Source: Sphingomonas sp. IC081 (GTDB taxonomy: Bacteria; Pseudomonadota; Alphaproteobacteria; Sphingomonadales; Sphingomonadaceae). From it: DNA of 64,000 bases. Position numbers and translations under genes: made by a program. Each line of letters opens with the position of its first letter. The first letter of the stretch is position 1. Positions 48,941-58,090 of the stretch are shown piece after piece. Under the pieces are notes generated by a model. That model was not told where the DNA came from. It made no database searches and saw only the letters and a list, made by a program, of their open reading frames with translations. The stretch covers positions 2,491,001-2,555,000 of the forward strand of contig NZ_CP029761.1 of the NCBI RefSeq assembly GCF_006874585.1, in the 5' to 3' direction.

Positions 48941-50156
48941 GCGTGGCGCCCTTTGCCGGGGCGGCATCGGCGGCGCTCTGCACCTGCACGCGGTCGCCGG
49001 TGCGGATCGAGTCCGGCGGCGAATCCACCACGCGGTCGCCCAGGTTGACGCCCACCGAGACGATCACCGACTTGCCCTGATCGCGCGCGATGGTGATCGG
49101 GCGGACGGTGACCGTGTTGCCTGCGCCCAGCACGGCGACGCTCGGGCCCTTGTCGGTGTAGAGCACGGCGCTGCCCGGCAGGGTCACGCCCTTGAGCGTG
49201 GCGTCGACGTCGAAGTGGGCCTGCACGAAGGCGCCCGGCTTCAGCGCGCCGTCGTTGTTGTCCGCCTGCACTTCGACGAGCACCGCGCCCGACTGCGCAT
49301 CGACCGCGCCGGCGCTGCGGGTCACCGTTCCCGGGAACGAGCGGCCCGGATATTCCGGCAGGCTGAGCGCAACGGTGACGCCGGGGTTGACCAGCGCCGA
49401 ATAGATCTGCGGCACGCGGACATAGACGCGCATCTTGTGCACGTCGGACACGGTGAACAGCGGCTGCGCGGCGGCATTGCCGGCCGTGACCAACGCGCCG
49501 ATCTGCGCCGAGCGGCTGGTGACGACGCCCGCGAAGGGCGCGGAAAGCTGGGTGAAGCCGTGCTGGGCCTGAAGCTCGCGCACCTGGGCCAGCGCCGCAT
49601 TGGCGAGCGCGGTCTTGGCGGCAAGGTCGCCCGCCTTCTCGTCCACTTCCTGCTGCGAGACCGCGTCCTTGGCGAGCATCGCGCTCCAGCGCCTGGCGGT
49701 GGTGGCGGCAAGGCGCTGGTTGGCGAGCGCGGTCTGGTAGTCCGCCTTGGCCTGCGCCAGCTGCTGCTCGATTTCCGGCGCGTCGAGAATGGCGAGCGGC
49801 TGGCCCGCCCGCACATGGTCGCCGATGTCGGCCAGCCACTTGCTGACATAGCCGTTGGTACGCGCGTTGATCGCCGCGCTGTTCCAGGCCTGCGCGGTGC
49901 CGGGCAGGGTCAGGCCGCCCTCGCCCGCAGCCGTCTTGGGCACGGCCAGCGCCACGGTGGGCAGCGCCGAATCCTCGGCCGCGGTCTTCAGTTCGCTCGT
50001 CGCGTGCATGCGGCTGGCGGTGCCCACGGCGACCACGGCCAGGGCGACGATGGCCGCGCCGATGCCCACCCGCTTCAGGGTGCGGCTGCTGGGACCGGTG
50101 GGAGTGTCGTTGTCCATGGGGGCCTCGGGAGTCTGGTGCATCTGGGGATCAAGCAT
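48933..50156 (-). CDS. RND efflux periplasmic adaptor (HlyD/MFP family)
   Basis: A 407-aa adaptor with one N-terminal membrane helix (KRVGIGAAIVALAVVAVGTA), a biotinyl-lipoyl-like half (GYVSKWLADIGDHVRAGQPL), a coiled-coil hairpin (LAAKTALANAALAQVRELQA) and beta-barrel domains. It bridges the inner membrane pump and the outer membrane channel. ATG 50156 overlaps the pump's stop by 8 nt. The order pump-adaptor-channel is one operon. Confidence 0.92.
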   Translation of the reverse strand: MLDPQMHQTPEAPMDNDTPTGPSSRTLKRVGIGAAIVALAVVAVGTASRMHATSELKTAAEDSALPTVALAVPKTAAGEGGLTLPGTAQAWNSAAINARTNGYVSKWLADIGDHVRAGQPLAILDAPEIEQQLAQAKADYQTALANQRLAATTARRWSAMLAKDAVSQQEVDEKAGDLAAKTALANAALAQVRELQAQHGFTQLSAPFAGVVTSRSAQIGALVTAGNAAAQPLFTVSDVHKMRVYVRVPQIYSALVNPGVTVALSLPEYPGRSFPGTVTRSAGAVDAQSGAVLVEVQADNNDGALKPGAFVQAHFDVDATLKGVTLPGSAVLYTDKGPSVAVLGAGNTVTVRPITIARDQGKSVIVSVGVNLGDRVVDSPPDSIRTGDRVQVQSAADAAPAKGATHG

Positions 50157-53100
50157 GGGCGGCCTCTGCTTCGGGATGAGCTTCGGAGGGCGCTTCATGG
50201 TGCTTGCGACGGCTATGGAAGAAAGCGAAGACGGTGGGAACGAAGAACAGCGTGGCGATGGTGGCGCAGACAAGGCCGCCGATCACGGCGCGGCCGAGCG
50301 GCGCGTTCTGCTCGCCGCCTTCGCCGAGGCCGAGCGCCATCGGGCCCATGCCGATGATCATGGCGAGCGCGGTCATCAGCACCGGGCGGAAGCGGACGAG
50401 ACCGGCTTCCATCGCCGCCTTCACCGGATCGCCCAGCTCGGCCAGCTTTTCGCGGGCGAAGCTGACGACCAGGATCGAGTTGGCGGTCGCCACGCCCATG
50501 CACATGATCGCACCGGTCAAGGCCGGGACCGAAAGCGTGGTCCCCGTCGCGAACAGCATCCAGACGATGCCGGCAAGGGCGGCGGGCAGCGCGGTGATGA
50601 TGATGAACGGGTCCAGCCACGACTGGAAGTTCACCACGATCAGCAGGTAGATCAGCACGACCGCGCCCAGCAGGCCCCAGCCAAGGCCGGAGAAGGCGGT
50701 GTTCATCGTCTGGTACTGGCCGCGGATGGTGACGCTGGCGCCCTTGGGCACTTCGGCCTTGAGCGAGTCGATCGCCTTCTGCACGTCCCCCGCCACGGCG
50801 CCGAGATCGCGGCCCTGCGGGGTGCCGTAGATGTCGAGCACCGGGGCGATGTTGTAGTGCGAGACGATCGGCGCGGTGCTCGACCGGGTGAGCGTGGCCA
50901 GTGCGCCGAGCGGCTGCGGACGGCCTGCTGCTGCGCCGGAAACCGGCAGGTTGGCCAGCTTGCTCATCGAATCGATGGCATAGTCGGGCGCCTGCGCGAC
51001 CACCGGGTACTGCACGCCGTTGTCGGGGTTCACGAAGAACACCGGCGCGGTCTGCGAAGTGCCCGCCAGCGAGTTGCCGAGGCTGGTGGTCACGTCGCGC
51101 TCGGTAAGGCCGTACTGGCCCACGCGCGAGCGGTCGACGTCGACGTCGATCTGCGGCGAGTTCTGCGGCTGCTGGATGCGCAGGTCCGCAAGGCCGGGAA
51201 TGCGGGCCAGCTTGACCATCAGCTTGTGCGCGAACTCGCGCGAGGCGGCGGCGTTCTTGCCGGAGATCTGCACGTCGATCGGCGACGGCGAACCGAAGTT
51301 CAGGATCTGGCTGGTGATGTCGGCGGGCAGGAACGCGAACTGGGTGCCGGGGAAGCGGCGCGGCAGTTCGCGGCGCAGCTGGTTCACGTAGCCTTCGGTC
51401 GGCTCATGGCCTTCCTCAAGCGTGATCAGCATGTCGCCGTCCTGCGGGCCGATGGTGCCCGAGTTGTTGTAGACGGTGTTGATCGAGCTGACCGGCAGGC
51501 CGATGTTGTCGGTGATCGACTTCACTTCGGCGGCCGGGATGATCTTGCGGACCTCGGCGGTGATCTGCTCGAAATTGCGGGCGGATTCGTCGATGCGGGT
51601 ACCCACCGGGACGCGGACGTGCATGGCGATCTGGCCCGAGTCCACCGCCGGGAAGAAGTTGCTGCCAAGCAGCGGCAGCAGGCCGAACGAGAGCACGACC
51701 ACCGCCAGGAAGCCCAGCATGAACGGCTGCTTCGAGCGCAGCGCGCGGGCCAGCATGCCGAGGTAGCCGCTGCGGATCTTCTCGAACTGCGTCTCGAACC
51801 CGCGCTGGAAGCGCACGAAGGGATTGCGCGATTCCGGGGTGCCGGCGTTGTGATGGTTCTCGCCGTGCGGGGTGTGGGGCTTCAGCAGGTACATCGCCAT
51901 GGTCGGCACCAGGGTGCGCGACAGGATGAACGAGGCGATCATCGCGAAGACCACCGAAAGCGCCATCGGCACGAACAGATAGCCCGCGACGCCCGGCAGG
52001 AAAAACATCGGCACAAAGACGATGCAGATGCACAGCAGCGAGACGAAGGCCGGGGTCACGATCTGGGCGGCGCCGTCGAGGATCGCCTCCATCACGCCCT
52101 TGCCCTGCTCCAGATGCCAGTTGATGTTCTCGATCGTCACCGTCGCGTCGTCGACCAGGATGCCGACCGCGAGGGCGAGGCCGCCCAGCGTCATCACGTT
52201 CATCGTCTGCCCGAACACGGCGAGCGCGGCCACGGCGGCCAGCACCGCGAGCGGGATCGAGACGGCGATGATGACGGTGGAGCGCCAGGAGCCGAGGAAC
52301 AGCAGGATCATCATCGAGGTGAGCGCGGCGGCCATCGCGCCTTCGTGGATCACGCCCGAAACGGCGGCCTTCACGAACAGCGACTGGTCGCCCACCGGCA
52401 GCACCTTGAGGCTGTCCGGCAGGGTCGAGGTGATCCGGGGCAGCGCGTTCTTCACGCCGTCCACCACCGCAAGGGTAGAGGTGGCGCCGTTCTTGAGCAC
52501 GGTCAGCAGCACCGAGCGGCTGCCCTGCACGTGCACCACGTTCTGCTGCTGGGCGCTGCCGTCGCGCACGAAGGCAACGTCGCGCATGTAGATCGTCGCG
52601 CCGTTGACCACCTTCACCGGCAGGTCGTTCAGCGCCTCGATCGAGCCGGGGGTGTTGTTCAGGCGCACGGTGTACTGCGCCGGGCCGATCTTGACGAAAC
52701 CGGCCGGGTTGATCTGGTTCTGCGCGGCGATGGCGGTGCCGACGTCCTGCGCGGAAAGGCCGCGGGCCTGCAGGGCGTCGGGGTTGAGGTCGACCTGCAC
52801 CTGGCGCTGCTTGCCGCCCGAGGGATAGGGCATGGCAAGGCCGGGAATGGTGACGAGGCCGGTGCGGACCTGGTTCTGGCCGATGTCGAACAGCTGCTGT
52901 TCCGACAGCCCCTTGCCGGACAGGGCCAGCTGGAGGATCGGCACGGTGGAGGCGGAATAGTTGAGGATCAGCGGCGGGTTGACGCCCGGCGGCATCTGCC
53001 TGAGCACCGTCTGCGACACCGAGGTGACCTGCGCGGTGGCGGTGCGGATGTCGACGCCGGGCTGGAAGTAGATCTTCACCACGCCCATGCCCTGGAAGGA

Positions 53101-53355
53101 CTGGCTTTCGATATGTTCGATGTCGTTGACCGTGGTGGTCAGGATGCGCTCGTAAGGCGTCACCATGCGGTCGGACATGTCCTGCGGGGACAGGCCGGAA
53201 TAGGTCCAGGCGACGGCGATGACCGGGATCTTGATATCCGGGAAGATGTCGACCGGGGTGCGGAAGGCGGCGATCAGGCCGCCCAGCGCGATAAGAATGG
53301 CCATGACGATGAACGTCAGCGGGCGATGCAGCGCGGTCTTGACAATTCCCAGCAT
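50149..53355 (-). CDS. RND efflux pump, inner-membrane subunit
   Basis: A 1068-aa proton-driven transporter with twelve helices and two large periplasmic loops. TM4 carries the proton-relay Asp pair in GILVDDATVTIENI. The N-terminus VKTALHRPLTFIVMA and PVDIFPDIKIPVIAVAW are typical. Substrate class (drugs, solvents or lipophilic compounds) cannot be told; the heavy-metal CzcA signature is not apparent. ATG 53355 has GGAG upstream. No regulator gene is adjacent. Confidence 0.94.
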   Translation of the reverse strand: MLGIVKTALHRPLTFIVMAILIALGGLIAAFRTPVDIFPDIKIPVIAVAWTYSGLSPQDMSDRMVTPYERILTTTVNDIEHIESQSFQGMGVVKIYFQPGVDIRTATAQVTSVSQTVLRQMPPGVNPPLILNYSASTVPILQLALSGKGLSEQQLFDIGQNQVRTGLVTIPGLAMPYPSGGKQRQVQVDLNPDALQARGLSAQDVGTAIAAQNQINPAGFVKIGPAQYTVRLNNTPGSIEALNDLPVKVVNGATIYMRDVAFVRDGSAQQQNVVHVQGSRSVLLTVLKNGATSTLAVVDGVKNALPRITSTLPDSLKVLPVGDQSLFVKAAVSGVIHEGAMAAALTSMMILLFLGSWRSTVIIAVSIPLAVLAAVAALAVFGQTMNVMTLGGLALAVGILVDDATVTIENINWHLEQGKGVMEAILDGAAQIVTPAFVSLLCICIVFVPMFFLPGVAGYLFVPMALSVVFAMIASFILSRTLVPTMAMYLLKPHTPHGENHHNAGTPESRNPFVRFQRGFETQFEKIRSGYLGMLARALRSKQPFMLGFLAVVVLSFGLLPLLGSNFFPAVDSGQIAMHVRVPVGTRIDESARNFEQITAEVRKIIPAAEVKSITDNIGLPVSSINTVYNNSGTIGPQDGDMLITLEEGHEPTEGYVNQLRRELPRRFPGTQFAFLPADITSQILNFGSPSPIDVQISGKNAAASREFAHKLMVKLARIPGLADLRIQQPQNSPQIDVDVDRSRVGQYGLTERDVTTSLGNSLAGTSQTAPVFFVNPDNGVQYPVVAQAPDYAIDSMSKLANLPVSGAAAGRPQPLGALATLTRSSTAPIVSHYNIAPVLDIYGTPQGRDLGAVAGDVQKAIDSLKAEVPKGASVTIRGQYQTMNTAFSGLGWGLLGAVVLIYLLIVVNFQSWLDPFIIITALPAALAGIVWMLFATGTTLSVPALTGAIMCMGVATANSILVVSFAREKLAELGDPVKAAMEAGLVRFRPVLMTALAMIIGMGPMALGLGEGGEQNAPLGRAVIGGLVCATIATLFFVPTVFAFFHSRRKHHEAPSEAHPEAEAAHA

Positions 53356-53702
53356 CGAATACTCCAAACGCCGGGCGGCCCTGCGCTTTCGCACAAGGCT
53401 CGCCGGCCAGATCGCCTGTCCCCGGTGATGTTTTCGTTGAGAGCCCGCAGCCAGGAATGCGCGATGCGCGGAAAGTGGACCGGCCGACCCTATGTGGTTT
53501 CGAGAATCAGGGGACTAACAGCTTGATCCCGGCACGGATAGATACCTGCGGGTGATTGCTGTCATGAAACTGCATCATCAATGGGTGGAAGCCGCATTCG
53601 CTCTTGCCCTTTTCGCCGAATGCCATGAGACACGCTCTCCAAGCAAGATTGTTCCATTCCAGAAATTGACGGAGAGATGAAGTTGCCCGAACGGAACCCC
53701 TC
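53356..53702. other. Intergenic region between RND operon and ferredoxin reductase
   Basis: A 347-base divergent promoter region. It holds no gene I can support; short open frames here lack similarity and ribosome sites. Promoters for both neighbours should lie within, but none stands out. Confidence 0.4.
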
Positions 53703-54944
<1,242 letters not shown>

Positions 54945-54986
54945 GGAAGGCGCGGGGCGGGTAGCCGTCCGGCGCGGCGCGAAAAG

Positions 54987-55015
54987 AAGCCCGGAAACAC
55001 GAGGTTTCCGGGCTT
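54987..55015 (+). terminator. Hairpin after the ferredoxin reductase gene
   Basis: Perfect 12-bp stem AAGCCCGGAAAC (54987-54998) with GTTTCCGGGCTT (55004-55015). The plus strand lacks a T-run after it, so termination may need Rho or act weakly. Confidence 0.6.
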
Positions 55016-55087
55016 AGTGATGTGGCTGCTCCTTTCAGAGCCGCCTTCGGGTCGCGAGGCCTTGCTACTCCTCCCGAAAGCGTTCCC

Positions 55088-55105
55088 GCGTGACCAAGAT
55101 CACGC
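55088..55105. promoter_or_regulatory. CRP-family binding site
   Basis: Perfect symmetric site GCGTGACCAAGATCACGC: GTGA-N6-TCAC with 6-bp arms. It lies 225 bases upstream of the Crp/Fnr gene and downstream of the reductase. The regulator's recognition helix, RETASR, has the Arg-Glu-x-x-x-Arg pattern that reads GTGA in E. coli CRP. Confidence 0.55.
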
Positions 55106-55329
55106 AGGCAAGAGAATCGGGGAGCCGCCAGCGGCGCCATTTCCGGCGCCAGTCCGGCGCCGCTGGCAGCGCCCGCCCCGCCCCCGCCCCGCCATCGCAG
55201 GACCGATCCGGCCGGGCTGAACATTGCGAAACAGCCGCTTAGATCGCCTTGGCTCTTCCGCAGCACGGTAAAAATCGGTTAAGCGCCTCCTTGCGTTTCG
55301 AGGCATCGACAGTGCATCGGCGCGCGGTC

Positions 55330-55998
55330 ATGGGGCGTCATTTTTTGGATTCCGACGAGAAGATCGAAATCATCGCGACCATCTTCCGGTGCGACCGCGC
55401 TCCCGCGGAAGCGCTGGGCAAGGTCCTGGCGGTGCAGCGGCTGGCGGCGCGGGAAGTCCTCGCGCGTCAGGGCGAGGAATCGCACGACTGCTGGCTGGTG
55501 ATCGAGGGCGGCGTGCGCATCGAGGCTTACGGCGTCGAGGGCCAGCGCCAGCAGCTGGCCCAATATGGCCCCGGCGAATTCTTCGGCGCCTACCCCAGCC
55601 CGACGGTCCACCGCGCCGAGATCGCCACGCTACTGGAGACCGTGCTGCTGCGCGCCGAAGCCCGCCGGATCGCCGCACTGGTCGCCGTCGACGCGCAGAT
55701 CGGCGCGGGCATGGCCCGCCTGCTCGCACGCCAGCTCGACCGCGCGCTCGACCGGATGATGGCCCGCACCACTTATACCGCGGCGGGGCGGGTCTATGCC
55801 GAACTGCTGGCGCTGGCCGGCGAGGCCGACCGCATCGCCCCGCCCCCCAAGGTCACGATGCTGGCGCTCTGCGCCAATACCACGCGCGAAACCGCCTCGC
55901 GCGCGATAGCCGCGCTGATCCGCCGCGGCGTCATCAGCCGCGACGAGCGCGAACTGGTGATCCTGGCTCCCCGCATGCTGCGCGAGATGATCAGCTGA
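55330..55998 (+). CDS. Crp/Fnr-family transcriptional regulator
   Basis: A 222-aa regulator. Residues about 30-120 form the cyclic-nucleotide-type beta roll (GEESHDCWLVIEGGVRIEAYG, QYGPGEFFGAYPSP), followed by the dimer helix and a C-terminal winged HTH (VTMLALCANTTRETASRAI). No N-terminal Fnr cysteine cluster is present, so oxygen sensing through 4Fe-4S is unlikely. The start is uncertain; ATG 55330 is the best fit. The symmetric site upstream suggests autoregulation. Its ligand is unknown. Confidence 0.85.
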   Translation: MGRHFLDSDEKIEIIATIFRCDRAPAEALGKVLAVQRLAAREVLARQGEESHDCWLVIEGGVRIEAYGVEGQRQQLAQYGPGEFFGAYPSPTVHRAEIATLLETVLLRAEARRIAALVAVDAQIGAGMARLLARQLDRALDRMMARTTYTAAGRVYAELLALAGEADRIAPPPKVTMLALCANTTRETASRAIAALIRRGVISRDERELVILAPRMLREMIS

Positions 55999-56031
55999 GC
56001 GGCGGAGAGAGCCTCTCCGGCAAAATTCGCC

Positions 56032-57507
56032 TCAGCCCTGCGAATCGAGGCAGAACAGCCCGATCGGGAAATCGCCGCGCACGGTCACGATCTCGCCCGC
56101 CGTCTCGAAGCGGTAGCGCGGCGCCAGCAGTTCCAGCACCGCGATCTGCGGCCAGTGCGCGCAGATGCTGCCCTCGGCGGTGGCACGGGCCAGCATGATG
56201 GCGGCGCTGCCGATCTCGACCAGGTCCTGACCGGGCGCGAAGGGCGCATAGTCCAGCCCCAACCGGCTGTCCGGCGCCAGCCGCAGGATGGCCGCGCCCT
56301 GGTCCATCGCCGCGACCGGATCGTCGAACTGCAACAGCGAAAAGCCCTCGTGCACCGCCGTGCGGGTCACGAAAGTCAGGTCGCAATAGTCCGGCACCGG
56401 CCCCAGCAGGGCCAGCACCGCGCGGTTGACGCCGGGATCGAGTTCCTCGCCCCGGGTCGGCGGGATCTGGTCGAGCACCAGTTCGTGGAACTGCCGCCCC
56501 TGCCGCCGCCATTCGACTTCGGCCGCCGACTGCTCGTTGAACGCCCGGCCGACGTGATAGGCCACCGCGCTGGTCGCCAGCACGCGGGCGCGGCGGATCG
56601 CCAGCCCCATCGCCACTTGCGCCCCGAGATGGATCGCCGCGGCCGAGAGCCGCCCCGGCCCGGACAACACTTCCACCGATTCGGCCGCCTCGATCAGCCG
56701 GTCGAACCGCTCCGGCCAGTCGCCGCCGAACTGTTCGACCGAGACCGCGCGAAACGCCTCGACCGAGGTCGGCAGCACCGCATGGAGCTGCGCCCCTGCC
56801 GCCAGTGCCAGTTCGGCAATGACGATGTCGGACCCCGCCGCCAGCGCGCCGAACACCGCGCCCGGACGCACCCGGTCGAGCAGGGTGGAGATCTCCTTGC
56901 GCAACCGGGCGATGTCCGTCGGCAGGCCGATGATGCCACTGAAATAGAGGCTGGCGGGCGGGCGCAGATGGTCGAACAGGCCGAACGGGGCGCCGGTCCA
57001 TTCGAGGACCTGCTGGAACTGCCGCAAGGTGGCGGCCTGGTCCTCCCAGGCGTCGGGCGCGGCCTTGACCGCCTGTTCGAGCGCGATCCGGGCGCCGCGG
57101 GCATCGCCCAGCAGCAGCCGCGCTTCCGCCGCCGTCGCGCCCAGCCAGTATCGGGTTTCCGGCTCATGCTCGCCGCTGTCCAGCACTTCGAGCACCTGCC
57201 TGGCGAGGCCCTGCGCTTGTGCCGGCTTGCCGTTGAGCAGGGCGATGGTGGCCGCATTGATCAGCGGATAAGTCGCGCGGCGGCCGCCGGCCGCCTGCAG
57301 GTAGGCCTCCTGGGCCTGCTCCAGCAATTCGCCGCGCTCGGGCCCCGCGGCCCCGAGGCCGCGATCCTTGAGCAATCGTCCCTTGAGACTGAGCGCACCG
57401 GCATCGCGCGATTCGAGCAGCCCGGCCCCTTCGAACAGCCGCCACGCCCGCAGCACGTCGCCGGAGCGCGCAATCTGCCGGATGCGGGCAAGAAGAGGAA
57501 GGGTCAC
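56032..57507 (-). CDS. TRAFs-binding-like TPR protein with Rossmann-like domain and possible degenerate cyclase tail
   Basis: A 491-aa protein starting at GTG 57507. Residues 1-180 are TPR-like helical repeats (AQEAYLQAAGGRRATYPLIN, RGARIALEQAVKAAPDAW) of the kind named MAP3K TRAFs-binding in databases. Residues 186-285 look Rossmannoid: LYFSGIIGLP, a Gly-rich GALAAGSDI and AELALAAGAQLHAVLP, as seen before class III cyclase domains in other bacterial proteins. Residues about 355-491 (LLQFDDPVAAMDQGAAI, IGSAAIMLARATAEGSICA) resemble a cyclase domain without its catalytic residues. Domain calls are by eye. It is last in the TIR operon. Confidence 0.6.
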   Translation of the reverse strand: MTLPLLARIRQIARSGDVLRAWRLFEGAGLLESRDAGALSLKGRLLKDRGLGAAGPERGELLEQAQEAYLQAAGGRRATYPLINAATIALLNGKPAQAQGLARQVLEVLDSGEHEPETRYWLGATAAEARLLLGDARGARIALEQAVKAAPDAWEDQAATLRQFQQVLEWTGAPFGLFDHLRPPASLYFSGIIGLPTDIARLRKEISTLLDRVRPGAVFGALAAGSDIVIAELALAAGAQLHAVLPTSVEAFRAVSVEQFGGDWPERFDRLIEAAESVEVLSGPGRLSAAAIHLGAQVAMGLAIRRARVLATSAVAYHVGRAFNEQSAAEVEWRRQGRQFHELVLDQIPPTRGEELDPGVNRAVLALLGPVPDYCDLTFVTRTAVHEGFSLLQFDDPVAAMDQGAAILRLAPDSRLGLDYAPFAPGQDLVEIGSAAIMLARATAEGSICAHWPQIAVLELLAPRYRFETAGEIVTVRGDFPIGLFCLDSQG

Positions 57508-57578
57508 GGGTTCTACTCGTTCTATCTGCGTACCAGAGGGGTCGGCGGGATCCGGGACAGCGGCCCCGGATCGCCGTT

Positions 57579-58070
57579 TCAGTCCTGCGGGGGCGGGTTC
57601 TTGATATCGGGATCGATGGCAAGGCCGATCCAGGTCGGCTCGCCCGCCGAGGTATATTGCAGCAGGTCGACGTTGACGTTGAAGCGGTGGCAGGTGCCCA
57701 GCTTGCCGCCCTTGTTGAAGCGCGCCTTGAACAGCACCGTCTTGTAGCGGCCGAACTCCTTGTCGTAGTTGCAGTACTCGACACCGCCGTAGAACGAGGA
57801 GAGCGGCTCCTTGGTGGTGATGCCCTCGAATTCCTTCGAGAAGAACAGCTGGTCGCTGACCAGGTTGATCTGGATGGTCGAGTTGCAGGTCACCGAGATA
57901 TAGTCCTGATCCGGATAGTCCGGCAGCTGGTATTCCAGCACCACCGACTGGCCGTTGGTGCCCAGCACCACGTTGAAGACGATCGGCGCGGTCGCGTTCC
58001 AGTCCTCGGTCTTGTCCTCGGTGACGAGCCAGGGTGCGAGGCCGTATTGGGTGTAATCCAGAGTCGACAT
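57579..58070 (-). CDS. 163-aa protein of unknown function in the TIR operon
   Basis: A soluble 163-aa protein, MSTLDYTQYGLAPWLVTED at the start, mostly beta-strand by pattern (APIVFNVVLGTNGQSVVLEY, GRYKTVLFKARFNKG) and ending IDPDIKNPPPQD. It has no signal peptide or membrane helix, and no motif that shows catalysis. It lies 20 nt after the TIR gene and 71 nt before the TPR gene, so the three are one operon. I recall similar small proteins next to TIR/TPR genes, but cannot confirm a family here. Confidence 0.7.
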   Translation of the reverse strand: MSTLDYTQYGLAPWLVTEDKTEDWNATAPIVFNVVLGTNGQSVVLEYQLPDYPDQDYISVTCNSTIQINLVSDQLFFSKEFEGITTKEPLSSFYGGVEYCNYDKEFGRYKTVLFKARFNKGGKLGTCHRFNVNVDLLQYTSAGEPTWIGLAIDPDIKNPPPQD

Positions 58071-58090
58071 GAGTTTCCCCTTCGTGGAAT

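Noticed and set aside
49855..53526. Very long plus-strand frame opposite the RND operon
   Set aside because: His/Arg/Asp-rich translation typical of the reverse complement of GC-rich genes; the three minus-strand pump genes are unmistakable.
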